64,000 nucleotides of DNA from Trichoplusia ni (lineage: Eukaryota > Arthropoda > Insecta > Lepidoptera > Noctuidae), in NCBI RefSeq assembly GCF_003590095.1, contig NC_039483.1:14756001-14820000 (forward strand). The letters are read 5' to 3'. Under the pieces are notes generated by a model. It had not been told where the DNA came from and did no database searches. It worked only from the letters and a program-made list of their open reading frames with translations. A program made the position numbers and the translations under genes. Positions 1 to 9,480 of the stretch are shown here, piece by piece; position 1 is the first letter of the stretch, and each line of letters begins with the position of its first letter.

Positions 1-186
1 GAAAGAAAATTCGCGTAGTTTAAAAGCTGGGAAAATGAATGCCAAGAATTCTTCTATGATGCGCCCAATTGACCGAACGAAATCTTAGAGAACGTTCTTA
101 AATCTCTGGCAAGGTACAAAGTAATGCGGAGATTCACACGTTAATCATCCAAAAAATTGCTCTAATTTACTTCTCCACCTTTACAG

Positions 187-402
187 ATAAATTAAAGTGT
201 CCAGGTGATCATGAACACTTCGAATGTGCCAGTGAATGTGACAACGTGTGCGCCACACTGGACAGACAGAAAAAGACCAACTGCCCAATACCCTCTGCTT
301 ACATTTGCACATCAATGTGCTATTGCAATGATGGATATGCAAGGAACGATCAAGGGAAATGTGTCCTTATTAAAAATTGTTTTATTTAAATATATGCCAT
401 AA
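187..402 (+). CDS. Last exon of a TIL-domain (trypsin inhibitor-like) secreted peptide gene, 5' part outside the window
   Basis: The exon follows the acceptor TTACAG at 181-186. It opens with two bases that finish a codon, so the preceding intron is phase 1, and runs in frame to TAA at 400-402. The roughly 70 encoded residues start KLKCPGDHEHFECASECDNV and hold ten cysteines spaced as in a TIL domain (five disulphides), including CNDGYARN and ending KNCFI. TIL peptides are secreted inhibitors of serine proteases, often in insect haemolymph; the specific target here is not predictable. The signal-peptide exon must lie before position 1. A poly(A) signal follows at 455. Together with the exon at 2774-3015 this makes a tandem pair of TIL genes. 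The domain call is firm from the cysteine pattern; the role is a family inference. Confidence 0.85.
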
Positions 403-454
403 CGGGACGACTTTAGGTATATGAGAAGATAGAGTTATGATTAAGGGTCGCCAA

Positions 455-460
455 AATAAA
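455..460 (+). terminator. Poly(A) signal AATAAA of the first TIL gene
   Basis: AATAAA lies 53 bases after the stop codon of the TIL exon, followed by a T-rich stretch at 480-496. It fits an ordinary eukaryotic 3' end. Confidence 0.55.
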
Positions 461-556
461 ACATACAGTAAGAATATATTTTGTGTTTTTTTTTTTCATT
501 CATTTCACTTGCAGTTTAACTAATATAATATAGTGATAGGTCTAATAGGTACTTAA

Positions 557-772
557 ATGGTTAATCTTCGAATCCTGCTCCCGATGCTGTGCCAACCTTT
601 ATATATGAATAAGTATTTATTAGGACGTCCTCAGGCACGGTGGAGTGATGACTTGACCAAGACGGCTGGCAGGAGCTGGATGCGAGAAGCCGAAAATCGA
701 TCTCAGTGGCGTGCACTTGGAGAGGCCTATGTCCAGCAGTGGACTGCGATAGGCTGATGATGAAGTGTTTAA
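557..772 (+). repeat. 3' end of an RTE-type LINE
   Basis: The reading frame at 620-757 encodes GRPQARWSDDLTKTAGRSWM and then WRALGEAYVQQW before a stop. This matches the C-terminal tail of RTE-type reverse transcriptases that is very common in Lepidoptera. The nucleotide signature GGCCTATGTCCAGCAGTGGA followed by GGCTGATGATGA is the classic 3' end. It is a dead 5'-truncated fragment. Related fragments occur at 22190-22290, 36190-36310 and, inverted, 43548-43655. Confidence 0.85.
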
Positions 773-1009
773 AAGCTTGATAAAAAAATATAGCTAAGAA
801 AATTAACTGTAAAAAGGATGTTATGCACCGAAGGAATCTAAAAGTTACGACCATGCAGGTTTATTACTCTCTATATATTATTACGAAATTGTTTACTGTA
901 AACGTAATTAGATTTTGAACGTAAACGTTTAATTAAATTATTCTTAAACAAGTGATAAAGTGTACAAATATTTGAAATGGCCACCACTAACGACGCTTGT
1001 TGATTAAAG

Positions 1010-1245
1010 TAAACAAATTCAGATAAAATTTTAGTAAGAGACAAACTAATCGATAAAGCCTGAGTCAGACTCGCAACACTCAGGGTTCCGTACAAGTATG
1101 CTAAAGAAAAAACAAATCTGCAAAATCTGTCGTCGTGGTTAAAGAAATGTTGTTCGATGCTGATGGCATCATCTTTAAGGTGTCTACAAGAAATACCTGG
1201 TGATAAACAGGCGAACATTTAACACAGCCAACTAGTAGCCGCACA
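1010..1245 (-). repeat. Lepidopteran interspersed repeat (GGAACCCT / GAGTC-GACTC family)
   Basis: Read on the minus strand it contains TACTTGTACGGAACCCTGAG followed by CGAGTCTGACTC. This is a decayed copy of a widespread lepidopteran repeat normally containing 'GGTACGGAACCCTCGGTGCG' and a palindromic GAGTC..GACTC. The open frame over it (871-1218) is not a gene. Related pieces are at 33145-33245 and 47880-48000. The class assignment is from memory. Confidence 0.5.
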
Positions 1246-1624
1246 TAATATATGTTACCCTTCCTTTATTCAGAGGGATAATCAAAGCCAGTGTGTTCCA
1301 AGGTGCCAGATACCTCCATACATAATTTTATTAAAATCCAGTCTTTAAAGCATGAAGAGGTTCCTAGATACCTTACAAGCATACGGACATAATCTACCTA
1401 AAAACGCGCACAAAAAAATATGTTAAATATTGTAAAAAAATAAGTCTAGTGTAATCTGCTATCGGTAATGTCTCATGACTTTGTCACATTCATATTCAAT
1501 TCGGTAAAATGTCCCTAATGTGGACACACCTTAACCAGCTCTCTACACAACTGTCCTCAAAACGCAAGAAACTTGAGATCCCTAATTTGTAATAGAATAC
1601 AAATACCACCACTGGTACCAACGT

Positions 1625-1692
1625 TTATATATGTATTAAGGTAAATTGAGTTGTTGCGTCGTCAAACGCTTCAGAGTGGTCAAGAATACAGC
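1625..1692 (+). promoter_or_regulatory. Candidate promoter and 5' leader of the second TIL gene
   Basis: A TATATA-type element at about 1625-1631 lies roughly 65 bases before a good signal-peptide ATG at 1693, giving room for a start site near 1655-1665 and a short leader. The spacing suits a TATA-driven secreted-peptide gene. No Inr (TCAGT) is obvious, so this is only a candidate. Confidence 0.35.
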
Positions 1693-1769
1693 ATGTTCAA
1701 GTTGTTTATCGTGTTGCTTTCCTGTCTTGTAGTGGTGTGTCTCTGCGGGCTAACACATAACCGACGCAA
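1693..1769 (+). CDS. Signal-peptide exon, probably first exon of the second TIL gene
   Basis: ATG at 1693 opens MFKLFIVLLSCLVVVCLCGL, a basic start followed by a long hydrophobic stretch, which is a textbook secretory signal. The best donor is AA|GTATTT with the exon ending at 1769 (phase 2). That phase does not match the TIL exon at 2774, which needs a phase 1 donor. Either a short exon between them was missed, a weak donor (GTCTCT after 1738) is used, or this exon serves a different product. The signal peptide is clear; its connection to the TIL exon is inferred from position. Confidence 0.5.
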
Positions 1770-2246
1770 GTATTTTATTAATTTAAAAGGAGATTTTTTG
1801 CCGTAACACATATGTGAAATGCAACTATGTGAAAAAGTACAAAATAATTTAACCTACCATTTATAACTACAATTTATTAATCTGAAATCTCAACAGAATT
1901 ATCTGAACGTCTTAAGGTTCACTCATATACTTAATTACGCACCTGAATAGAATTTTTTGGCGAAAGGAAATTCTCTCAGATTGCGATCCCGTATCCGTGA
2001 ACTTTTGTTACGAAAGGAAATTTCTATAACATGATAGAAAACCTGCATAATGTGATGCATTTTTTTAAAACAAACTAAATTAATAAGCAGTATGCAATGA
2101 TTGAGCCCCTTCTGAACTTCGGTAAAAAGATAAGCATATTTTTGCAAAGCGTGATAAATATAACTTAATTTTATTTTAAATAATAGGTAAAACGAAACAA
2201 AGATCAAGTATATACATAGATACGAAAGTAAAATTCTATAGCTTAC

Positions 2247-2281
2247 CTTTTCTTTGTGCGATTGGTAGCTCTGAGTGACAT
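2247..2281 (-). CDS. Candidate first coding exon of an unidentified minus-strand gene
   Basis: On the minus strand, ATG at 2281 in a good context (GTCGCCATG) opens MSLRATNRTKK and reaches the strong donor AAAG|GTAAGC, ending at 2247 in phase 2. Upstream (2290-2510 on the plus strand) lies sequence that could be a 5' UTR, with a GC-rich patch at 2461-2505. The rest of the gene would lie in or beyond 1-2240; I found no matching acceptor exon. It would sit inside the intron of the plus-strand TIL gene. The peptide is too short to identify. It could be chance. Confidence 0.3.
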
Positions 2282-2773
2282 GGCGACGGTTACGAGCGGC
2301 GCCAATTTTTGAATTAAACTATTTCACAAATATCTTTGCATGTATCAAGTCCAGTTTTCACCAATCGACATTTATTCAATAGCTTTAAGACTACACTAAG
2401 ATTACTTTTAATAAGCCACTTTTAAGTTTAAACGTGAAACGTTTGAGAACTTAAAGATAACGTCGACACTGCAACCACGCCGCGCACAGCACACGGTCTG
2501 ACTGTAAAAAGAAAAGCACCAAGGAGGTAATAGCAGGGTAGTTCATGAAAAGTCTTTGATTTAACCATAGGCTACCATTTATCCCTAGTGCGGAGAAAAA
2601 TAGCTTATAAAGAACGATTTTTGCAGTAGAAAGAGAAGAAAGACGTCTTTAGAATTTATGCCATTTTTCTTCACCTCGCAAGAAAAGGCTTTGTTTAACC
2701 AACAACCTATGGTGAACCAACTTTGAATGCAGGATATTGATGTTTTCTAAAATTACCTAACCATTTCTTGCAG

Positions 2774-3015
2774 ATGCTTCTACTATTTGCAGCGGGAAAA
2801 ATGAAATGTATACTGACACCAGGAGATCTTGTCCACCAGAAACTTGTGCGTCCATAGTAGCCAGATTCAAATGTGACAACAATGACATCTGTACACCAGG
2901 ATGCATGTGTAAACCTGGATATTTGAGGCAGAAAGTGGGTACAGAATGTGTACCGCTATGCAAATGTCCAGAACTGATGAATTCTCCGCTCTGTTATTGG
3001 AGATTCCATTTGTAA
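2774..3015 (+). CDS. TIL-domain (trypsin inhibitor-like) exon of a second secreted peptide gene
   Basis: The exon follows acceptor CTTGCAG at 2767-2773, opens with two bases completing a codon, and runs to TAA at 3013-3015. It encodes ICSGKNEMYTDTRRSCPPET and then DICTPGCMCKPGYLRQ, giving ten cysteines in TIL spacing; the opening C-x-GKNE and the CxCKPGY segment are typical. These are extracellular serine-protease inhibitors. The tail after the last cysteine pair is longer than in the neighbouring gene (ends LCYWRFHL and adds an eleventh cysteine). The intron phase matches that of the exon at 187, supporting tandem duplication. A poly(A) signal follows at 3073. Confidence 0.85.
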
Positions 3016-3072
3016 TTGATTAATGTTTGTCATAGATAAGAAAGTCTGTACCTAGTATGTTTTAATAACCCA

Positions 3073-3078
3073 AATAAA
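3073..3078 (+). terminator. Poly(A) signal AATAAA of the second TIL gene
   Basis: AATAAA lies 58 bases after the TIL stop codon, with a GT/T-rich stretch just after it. This is the usual arrangement for mRNA 3' end formation. Confidence 0.6.
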
Positions 3079-3566
3079 ATATTATCTTGTTTAACATTAT
3101 AATCACGATTGGGGTTGAAGTGAGTGTGACGACAACTTATTTATAAAATAAATATTATTGTAATACTTTGCACATTCTACTACTACTTTAAGAACGGCGT
3201 ATCCCAGTACCAATCCTTTTGCAGAATACCATGTATGACCTGTATTTTTGAATTGTTCTTAAAAGAGAAATGTTTAAATTGTTGCCATTGAAATAAGATA
3301 CTTTTTCAGAAAGGATGAGGAAAACTCAAGTTTTACACAAATTAGTTCATTGCACCTTTAAATGTTACCTAAGTTAGTACTTTATTAGGTACCTACTTAT
3401 GAATGGACGAAAACCGTAAACAAATTGAAACTTGCAATAGAGTGAAAAATATAATTTAAAAAAGTGTGGTTTGATAACAAAGATAACTAGACAATAAAAT
3501 AAAAACAATTTGGCAGGGAAACAAAAAGAGAAAATTAAATAGTAACACTTATTTATTAGACATAAT
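3079..3566. other. Convergent intergenic region (TIL gene / DARS2 3' ends)
   Basis: AT-rich spacer between two convergent genes. It should hold the 3' UTR of the minus-strand DARS2 gene. No conserved coding signal is visible on either strand. Confidence 0.5.
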
Positions 3567-5459
3567 TTACTTAACAGTTGAAATATGATAATACTTTTTA
3601 TCTTCTTCACTTATACTATTAGGGGCACCAGACAATGGATCTCTTCCGTCATGCGACTTAGGGAATGCTATCACATCCCTTATGGATTCAGCATTACAGG
3701 CCAACGAAACTAATCTGTCTAAGCCCAATGCAATCCCTCCGTGCGGCGGACACCCACATTTCAATGCATTTAAAAAGTGTGCTAGTGTTCCCGGATCAAT
3801 ATTAAGAATATTTAACAATTTCTCTTGTAGACTAGAGTTGTGTACTCTTACAGACCCTCCACCCACTTCATTACCATTCATAACTAAGTCATAAGCTAAT
3901 GACCTCACTTTTAAAGGCTCACTGTCAATTAAATGCATGTCATCTGGATGTGGTGCTGTGAAAGGATGATGGCAAGTCTCTAGCCCATTCTCCCCTTTTA
4001 AAAATAATGGGAACTCAACAACCCAGAGAGGTTCAATATTTTCTTTGACTTCTAACATATTATTAGATTTCAGTAGGGATGCTAGCATTTGTCTTATTTC
4101 TCCTAAACATAAAGCAGAATTTTCATTATCTCCTAATGCTACAATTACCGCATTGGAGTCACCAATTTTGTTCAGAATATTCTTACAGAGATCCTCACCC
4201 AGCTGTTTTGATAAATTCTCATTAAGTATAATTTTGCATGGATACTTTTTGGCACACTGTCTTATTTGCTCCTTATATTTGGTAGATAACTTCCCAATTT
4301 CCTTTGTATATGGCAATGCATATGCTCCAAAGTCATTATCATTCAATTTATCTGAAAATATGCTTTTAATGTTTACAAATTTCAAATCATAAGTTAAATC
4401 AGGTTTATCAGTGCCATATGTACTTAAAGCTTCTTTATAAGTCATTCTCCTGAAGGGTGGTTTTGGAAGAGACTTTACAAATGATTCATAGAGTAATTCT
4501 TCAATCATAGTTAGGATGCCATCTACATTAGTAAATGATAGTTCTATATCTAACTGTGTGAACTCCGGTTGTCTGTCTGGTCTAGTTGTCTCATCTCTAT
4601 AACATCTTGCCACCTGGAAGTACCGGTCAACACCTCCAGACATCAGCATCTGCTTGAACTGTTGTGGACTCTGCACTAATGAGTAGAAGAGTCCTTGATG
4701 ATGTGTGGGCACTACAAACTCTCTTGCACCACCAGGAGTCCGACAGAACAGTGTAGGAGTCTCAACTTCCACAAACCCATGCTTTTCAATAAGGAACCTT
4801 CGCATATTATGAATCATGTGTGAACGGACTCTTAGATTCTTCTGCATTTCAGGAAACCTTAAATCTACATATCTGTGTTGTAACCTTAACTGTTCTTTAG
4901 GCTTTTGATAATCTCTTAAATTAAAAGGTAAGCTTTCCACAGAGTTCAATACCTCTAAGCTGTCAATAGTGACTTCCACTTCACCTGTCAACATTTTTCG
5001 GTTGATCATATCTTTCGGTCTCAAAGTTACACTTCCTTGAATTTTCACAACTGTTTCCAAAGGGATATTAGATAAGTTAATGTTGTCGTTGTTGACCACG
5101 CATTGGATAAGTCCGTAAGCGTCTCTGAGAAGCAGAAACTTCGATAACCTGGAGAACTGAACCCAACCACACAGAGTTACCTTCTTGCCTACATGTTCTG
5201 GCCTCAATTCACCACATGTATGTGTTCTATATGTGTAATTGTTACAATTTTCTTCATCAAACACATCTTTTAGTCTAGTATCATGTAACTTCTTCGACAA
5301 CAAACACGGATTATAGGTTATGTTTTTGTATTTTGTGATAGGTCGTGTAACACTCGATATTGCTCTTTTCTGTGGTATTCGATGGTCGGTTATACAGCAT
5401 GTAGATATCGGACATATCTTAATACACTGTTTGTATAACATTAAGTTTCTGGACATCAT
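3567..5459 (-). CDS. DARS2: Aspartyl-tRNA synthetase, mitochondrial
   Basis: This uninterrupted 630-residue frame encodes a bacterial-type class II aspartyl-tRNA synthetase, which charges mitochondrial tRNA-Asp with aspartate in the matrix. The first ~70 residues are poorly conserved; residues 1-50 carry few acidic residues and suit a mitochondrial presequence. The OB-fold anticodon-binding domain covers about 80-190 (CGELRPEHVGKKVTLCGWV). Catalytic signatures are QSPQQFKQMLMSGG from 263, motif 2 FQVARCYRDE at 281-290, HHPFTAPH at 497-504, NGNEVGGGS at 528-536, motif 3 GIALGLDRLV at 575-584 and FPKSHDGRDPLSGAP near 599-613. The bacterial-type insertion domain lies roughly at 310-470. Length suits the family. 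The start is the first of two adjacent methionines. No intron is present. Confidence 0.95.
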   Translation of the reverse strand: MMSRNLMLYKQCIKICPISTCCITDHRIPQKRAISSVTRPITKYKNITYNPCLLSKKLHDTRLKDVFDEENCNNYTYRTHTCGELRPEHVGKKVTLCGWVQFSRLSKFLLLRDAYGLIQCVVNNDNINLSNIPLETVVKIQGSVTLRPKDMINRKMLTGEVEVTIDSLEVLNSVESLPFNLRDYQKPKEQLRLQHRYVDLRFPEMQKNLRVRSHMIHNMRRFLIEKHGFVEVETPTLFCRTPGGAREFVVPTHHQGLFYSLVQSPQQFKQMLMSGGVDRYFQVARCYRDETTRPDRQPEFTQLDIELSFTNVDGILTMIEELLYESFVKSLPKPPFRRMTYKEALSTYGTDKPDLTYDLKFVNIKSIFSDKLNDNDFGAYALPYTKEIGKLSTKYKEQIRQCAKKYPCKIILNENLSKQLGEDLCKNILNKIGDSNAVIVALGDNENSALCLGEIRQMLASLLKSNNMLEVKENIEPLWVVEFPLFLKGENGLETCHHPFTAPHPDDMHLIDSEPLKVRSLAYDLVMNGNEVGGGSVRVHNSSLQEKLLNILNIDPGTLAHFLNALKCGCPPHGGIALGLDRLVSLACNAESIRDVIAFPKSHDGRDPLSGAPNSISEEDKKYYHISTVK

Positions 5460-6937
5460 GTTTATAACAAGAAAGTTACTTTATACAAACACTCTGTTTC
5501 AAGAATGCGATTAATGTTCAATGGTATAAACCTCTTGGCTTAATTAAAATTTGAAAAACATCATTTAAAAATTGCACACATTCACTTTATATTTACTATA
5601 CTTAATATAATAGTTTAGACGTATAGCCTGTTTACTTTTTAGCATGGAAAGCCAGAGTCGATCATATGTTTGCGACAACTAATGACAGTGTCATTGTGAC
5701 ATAAGCAAACTGAGTAAAATGTCTTTTGAGCACAGGCGTTAATTACCCTCGCCCTCGACGTCTAAACTTCGTCTAAAATTCTAGTGATGTGATCGCACTA
5801 GCCACGAACAGTAGTAAACATCAGCAGTAACGCGACTGTTGATTTGACAATTTAAAATTCTAAATTTAAGGCTTATCACAGCCTTTCCGTATCTAACGAA
5901 AGGAAAATGTAGTGTAGTATACTGTAGTTTCATACAGTACAGGAAATATTATGTCGATGGCAGTTTCGTAGTCGTGGTCAGCAGCCCATATGTAATGTAC
6001 CCCTGCGCGACGACCCTATTTTTTTTTACTTAAATGCACTGGTGAAGGAGTTTGCGTGTGGTAGGTAAATTTTGAAATTATTATAAAAGGTCCCAGTTCA
6101 TTAGAGCAAACTGGCACCCAGCCCGCACCACCTCGTCGATTGGCGGACGCTACGTTATCACCAATAATGCGGCCCACTCGGGACTTAAATAGACAAGCAT
6201 GCGAGCAACGTTTTGTCACCTAGTGGTCCAAGCACCAGCGATGGCTTACGATTGAGGCGTTTATAGGTACACTAACCGCACTTGCGAAAAAAGTAACAAT
6301 GCGGAATAGCAAAATCGCAGAGGAATATTAACAAAATAATTATAAAATTAGAAGGAATTTTAGGGTCATAAATCATAAGAAAGCATTGCTGAATATCAAC
6401 TTTTATTAGTACAATAATACATAGTCTAAAAAGAAAGAACAAATTAAATCTAGTCCAAGCAGTGCATTCTCTCTAAATATATTAGCATATAAGTACAAGG
6501 AAGCACCAAGTAGGCTGCTTTACATTCGTAAATATGCCTAATGCAACTCTGACATAGATGGCAATATAAGATTTTAACTAAAGAACAATAAAAATTAAAT
6601 TAAATTTAAAAATAGACCTTATTACAATCAGAGATGCGAGAATCTTTCGTCAAGAGCAAACTACGAGAGCGCGTCCGATATTTAAGGTCAAAATATAAAC
6701 TAAACATCTGTCAAAGAAAAGAACTTAGAAAATTGAACAAAAAGTCGCTTAAACTAAAAACTTTTTCGCCAACCGTCTCGAAACAAAATCCAACAACACA
6801 ATTATCAAATTGCATACGAATTTTGTACTCACACTAACAAAGCAAATGTTACAATAGAATTTCAGCTGTATTTACTCACTAAATACAGCTTAAAATTCTG
6901 TGACACATTCCAGGATTTTCTAATAATAATAATTTAA
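5460..6937. other. Intergenic: DARS2 5' flank and 3' flank of the RRM gene
   Basis: The part next to 5459 must hold the DARS2 promoter. The segment 5990-6260 is less AT-rich, with CCCAGCCCGCACCACCTCG and an antisense open frame (6016-6219), and resembles part of a dispersed repeat, though I cannot name it. The rest is AT-rich and would include the 3' UTR of the RRM gene. I see no further gene. Confidence 0.4.
6864..6890. repeat. Inverted repeat, 11-bp perfect arms, 5-nt loop
   Basis: Arms AGCTGTATTTA (6864-6874) and TAAATACAGCT (6880-6890) surround the loop CTCAC. Pairing continues imperfectly outward (GAATTT against AAAATTC). It lies just past the stop codon of the RRM gene, so it would be in that gene's 3' UTR and could fold as an RNA hairpin. 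Confidence 0.7.
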
Positions 6938-9255
6938 TCAAACATTATGCCAAAGGGGCATGGGGAGTGGAAGTACTTGTGGCCGCGGCGGGTATAATGC
7001 TGTGGTTGGTGGGTTCATGTAGTCATAGGGAATGTTAACACAGCTTGGCATTGGAGACATGATTGTTGGGTACACAGGCTGCAGAGGTGGCGGCGGCGGC
7101 ATCGATTGCTGGATGAAGTCTGCTTTCAGCAACTTTAAACAAATGAAAATTAATATTACAAAATATTCCTAAAGAGCTAATCAAAAGGGGAACAATAGCA
7201 CTAGCTTTAAGTACAAATAAAAATCAGTTTCATAAGATTGTCATAGTTTGGACTGGAAATAACTTAATTTTGATTGCCTTTTCGAAAATGACTCATCTAC
7301 CAGTATTCAAATTCAACATTATGACAATAAAAAAATAAATTACCTTTATTACTTGCAGTGCACTTTCAGCAGCTTCAACTTGAGCTTGCTGCACAGTAGG
7401 GCAGGGCCTTGTAACCAGGGGACCTATGTGTTTGGGCACACTCAGCAGAGGCACCCCCACATGAGGCAGTTCTACCCTTCCTATCCACATTTCAGAGTTG
7501 CTGGGGTCACTGTACTTCTGGTAGCTATAGATGGGCGGCGCCCACATGTATCTGAAACAATTTTCAATAGTTAATTTACAAAGGGTGCATACATAAAAAT
7601 ATAAGAAATCATTTAATACAAAAATAGTTTACATGGTTGCAAGCACATTTAAAAAAAAATAATTTAATAATGACTTATGAATACAAATAAAAAAAAGTAA
7701 AATTTGAAATACTACATACCTTTTGCACATTGAATCAAGCTTAGCTGGAGCCAATGGTGTCTGTTCTTTAGCACAGTATGGGTAGCCCGAGGAGTTCCTC
7801 TCTGGAGACCCACAGGATGATTCACCTGCATATGCCGACCCTATACCTTCATCTTCTTTTGGAGAAGCACTAAACTTCTTTTTGTCAAACTGCTGCTTGT
7901 ACAGCATGAGTGTTTGAGCCAGGTTGAAACTGTTATTGAACTTTGCATTGCCTCTGTTCATTTTCTGAATCTGGTATATTTCACGAATGACCGGCTTGGA
8001 CCACCTGATCTCCACCACACTACCATCAATTTCAGCATTCTGTAACTTCTTCATAGCCAGTTCTGCATGCTCACGATGGTAGAAATGAACAAAGGCATAG
8101 TCATAAATCTTCTTAACCCGCTCAACTTTATTGTTGATGGCCATTTCAAATACAGCCTGTATGGTCTCTGGTGTAGTGCTGATTTGAAAGTTTCGTACAT
8201 AGAGCACCTTTACCTGCAAAGGAGGAGCAGGTATATTCGATTTATAATGTTTAGAACAGATCAAATAAATTTAAACAATACAATTACAAACAGAAACAAG
8301 ACACTATGGCTGGGGCAATAAGCACTTGTGCTTCATGTCTAATAAATATTTACACTGCAAAGAGCTTACTACAGCTTATGTTTGTCTATACAATGTGCAA
8401 TGGCGTCAAGAATTCGCTTAAGTATAATTTAAATTTATTGAAATCAAATTCGCACAGTAGGGTAGGGTAGGAGCAATAATTTTAGTTTAGGAATTCGCTT
8501 AATTAGAACGTTAATTAAATACTTATAAAAAGGACATTGATATTACGTAGTTAAATAAAATAATCCCGCATAGCAACACAATAGAATTTGCTCACCTTTT
8601 GCATCTGCTCGTCGTCAATGTCGGGTTCAGGCTCGGCCCAGTCCACCATCACTTCTTGGTCCCAGATTTTTACGCAGCCAGGAACCAGCGCTCGCCGCGC
8701 CATAGCCGCTGCGCGATGCGAGGTGAACTCTACGAACGCGAACCCGCGGTTCAACCTCTTGTCGTAACAGTTCTTGTAAAGAATTAGATCCACAATCCCA
8801 GCCACGCGCTTGGAAAGCTCCCCGAGAACTTCCTCTTTAGTCTTCGTCTTCGGAATGTTGCCGACAAATAGGCGACAGTTGTCCACAGACTTAACGACGC
8901 CGATGTGACGCCGCGGGCGTATCTCGTAGCCGTTCAGCTCCTTTACCGCTCTACAGGCATCGCCTTTCGTCATGTACGTCACGAAAGCGTAGCCACGATT
9001 GGAACCGGAGAAGTCCATCATCAGTCGCATTTCGTATATTTTGCCTATTTTCGAGAATATGGGGACGAGCTCATCTTCAAAGATTTCTCGAGGAAGCTTA
9101 CCGATGAAGACTTCGCAGCCTTTGGGCGGTGGAGGGCCGCTCCAGTCCTGCGGCGGCCCGAACTTCCTCTGGCCGTTGTGCTGCACCAGCGGGTAGCCCG
9201 TCTCCTGCATCAAGTCGAGGAGTTTCCGCGTCATACACTTGCCTGGCTCACCCAT
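6938..9255 (-). CDS. Three-RRM RNA-binding protein of the A1CF/RBM46/RBM47 family
   Basis: Four exons fit in phase: 9255-8596, 8213-7720, 7551-7344 and 7132-6938 (stop TGA), about 518 residues. RRM1 is at about 47-125 (VFIGKL; RGYAFVTY), RRM2 at 127-208 (LFVGNI; RGFAFVEF) and RRM3 at 222-294 (LYVRNF; YDYAFVHF). The N-terminal TGYPLVQHNGQRKFG and MDFSGSNRGYAFVTY are hallmarks of this family. A region at about 386-455 (MWAPPIYSYQ onward) resembles the DND1/A1CF-type dsRNA-binding fold, and the tail is rich in proline, methionine and tyrosine. Relatives bind mRNA in RNA editing, mRNA stability or germ-cell differentiation; RBM46 acts in meiosis. Which role applies in insects is not visible here. 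The methionine at 9255 (GAAATGG context) is preferred over an in-frame one at 9279. Confidence 0.93.
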
Positions 9256-9480
9256 TTCGTCGATAATTATTATGAACAATCAACAAATAATCAACTTCTC
9301 GCGATGCGATCACTTAATCAAATGGTCAACGAAAAAGCGGCAAATCAAAGTGTCGGCTCCCTTTATACTTTTGCCGACAAAAGTAGCGCGGCGGTTGTGA
9401 CGTAGATAGAGATTTGAACGTGCCGCCGATTTTGCGAACATTTTCGATCTAAATATTCAAAAACACACGAAGGTAAATTG
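9256..9480 (-). promoter_or_regulatory. 5' leader and promoter region of the RRM gene
   Basis: The block from 9256 to about 9430 must contain the leader and start site. It includes a GC-richer patch (AGCGCGGCGGTTGTGACGTAG near 9385-9405) carrying a CRE-like TGACGTA. No TATA box is convincing. The open frame on the opposite strand here is an antisense shadow. Confidence 0.35.

Noticed and set aside
8905..9405. 166-codon plus-strand open frame
   Set aside because: It lies antisense to the first exon of the three-RRM protein; the minus-strand protein has clear RNP motifs, so this is a shadow.
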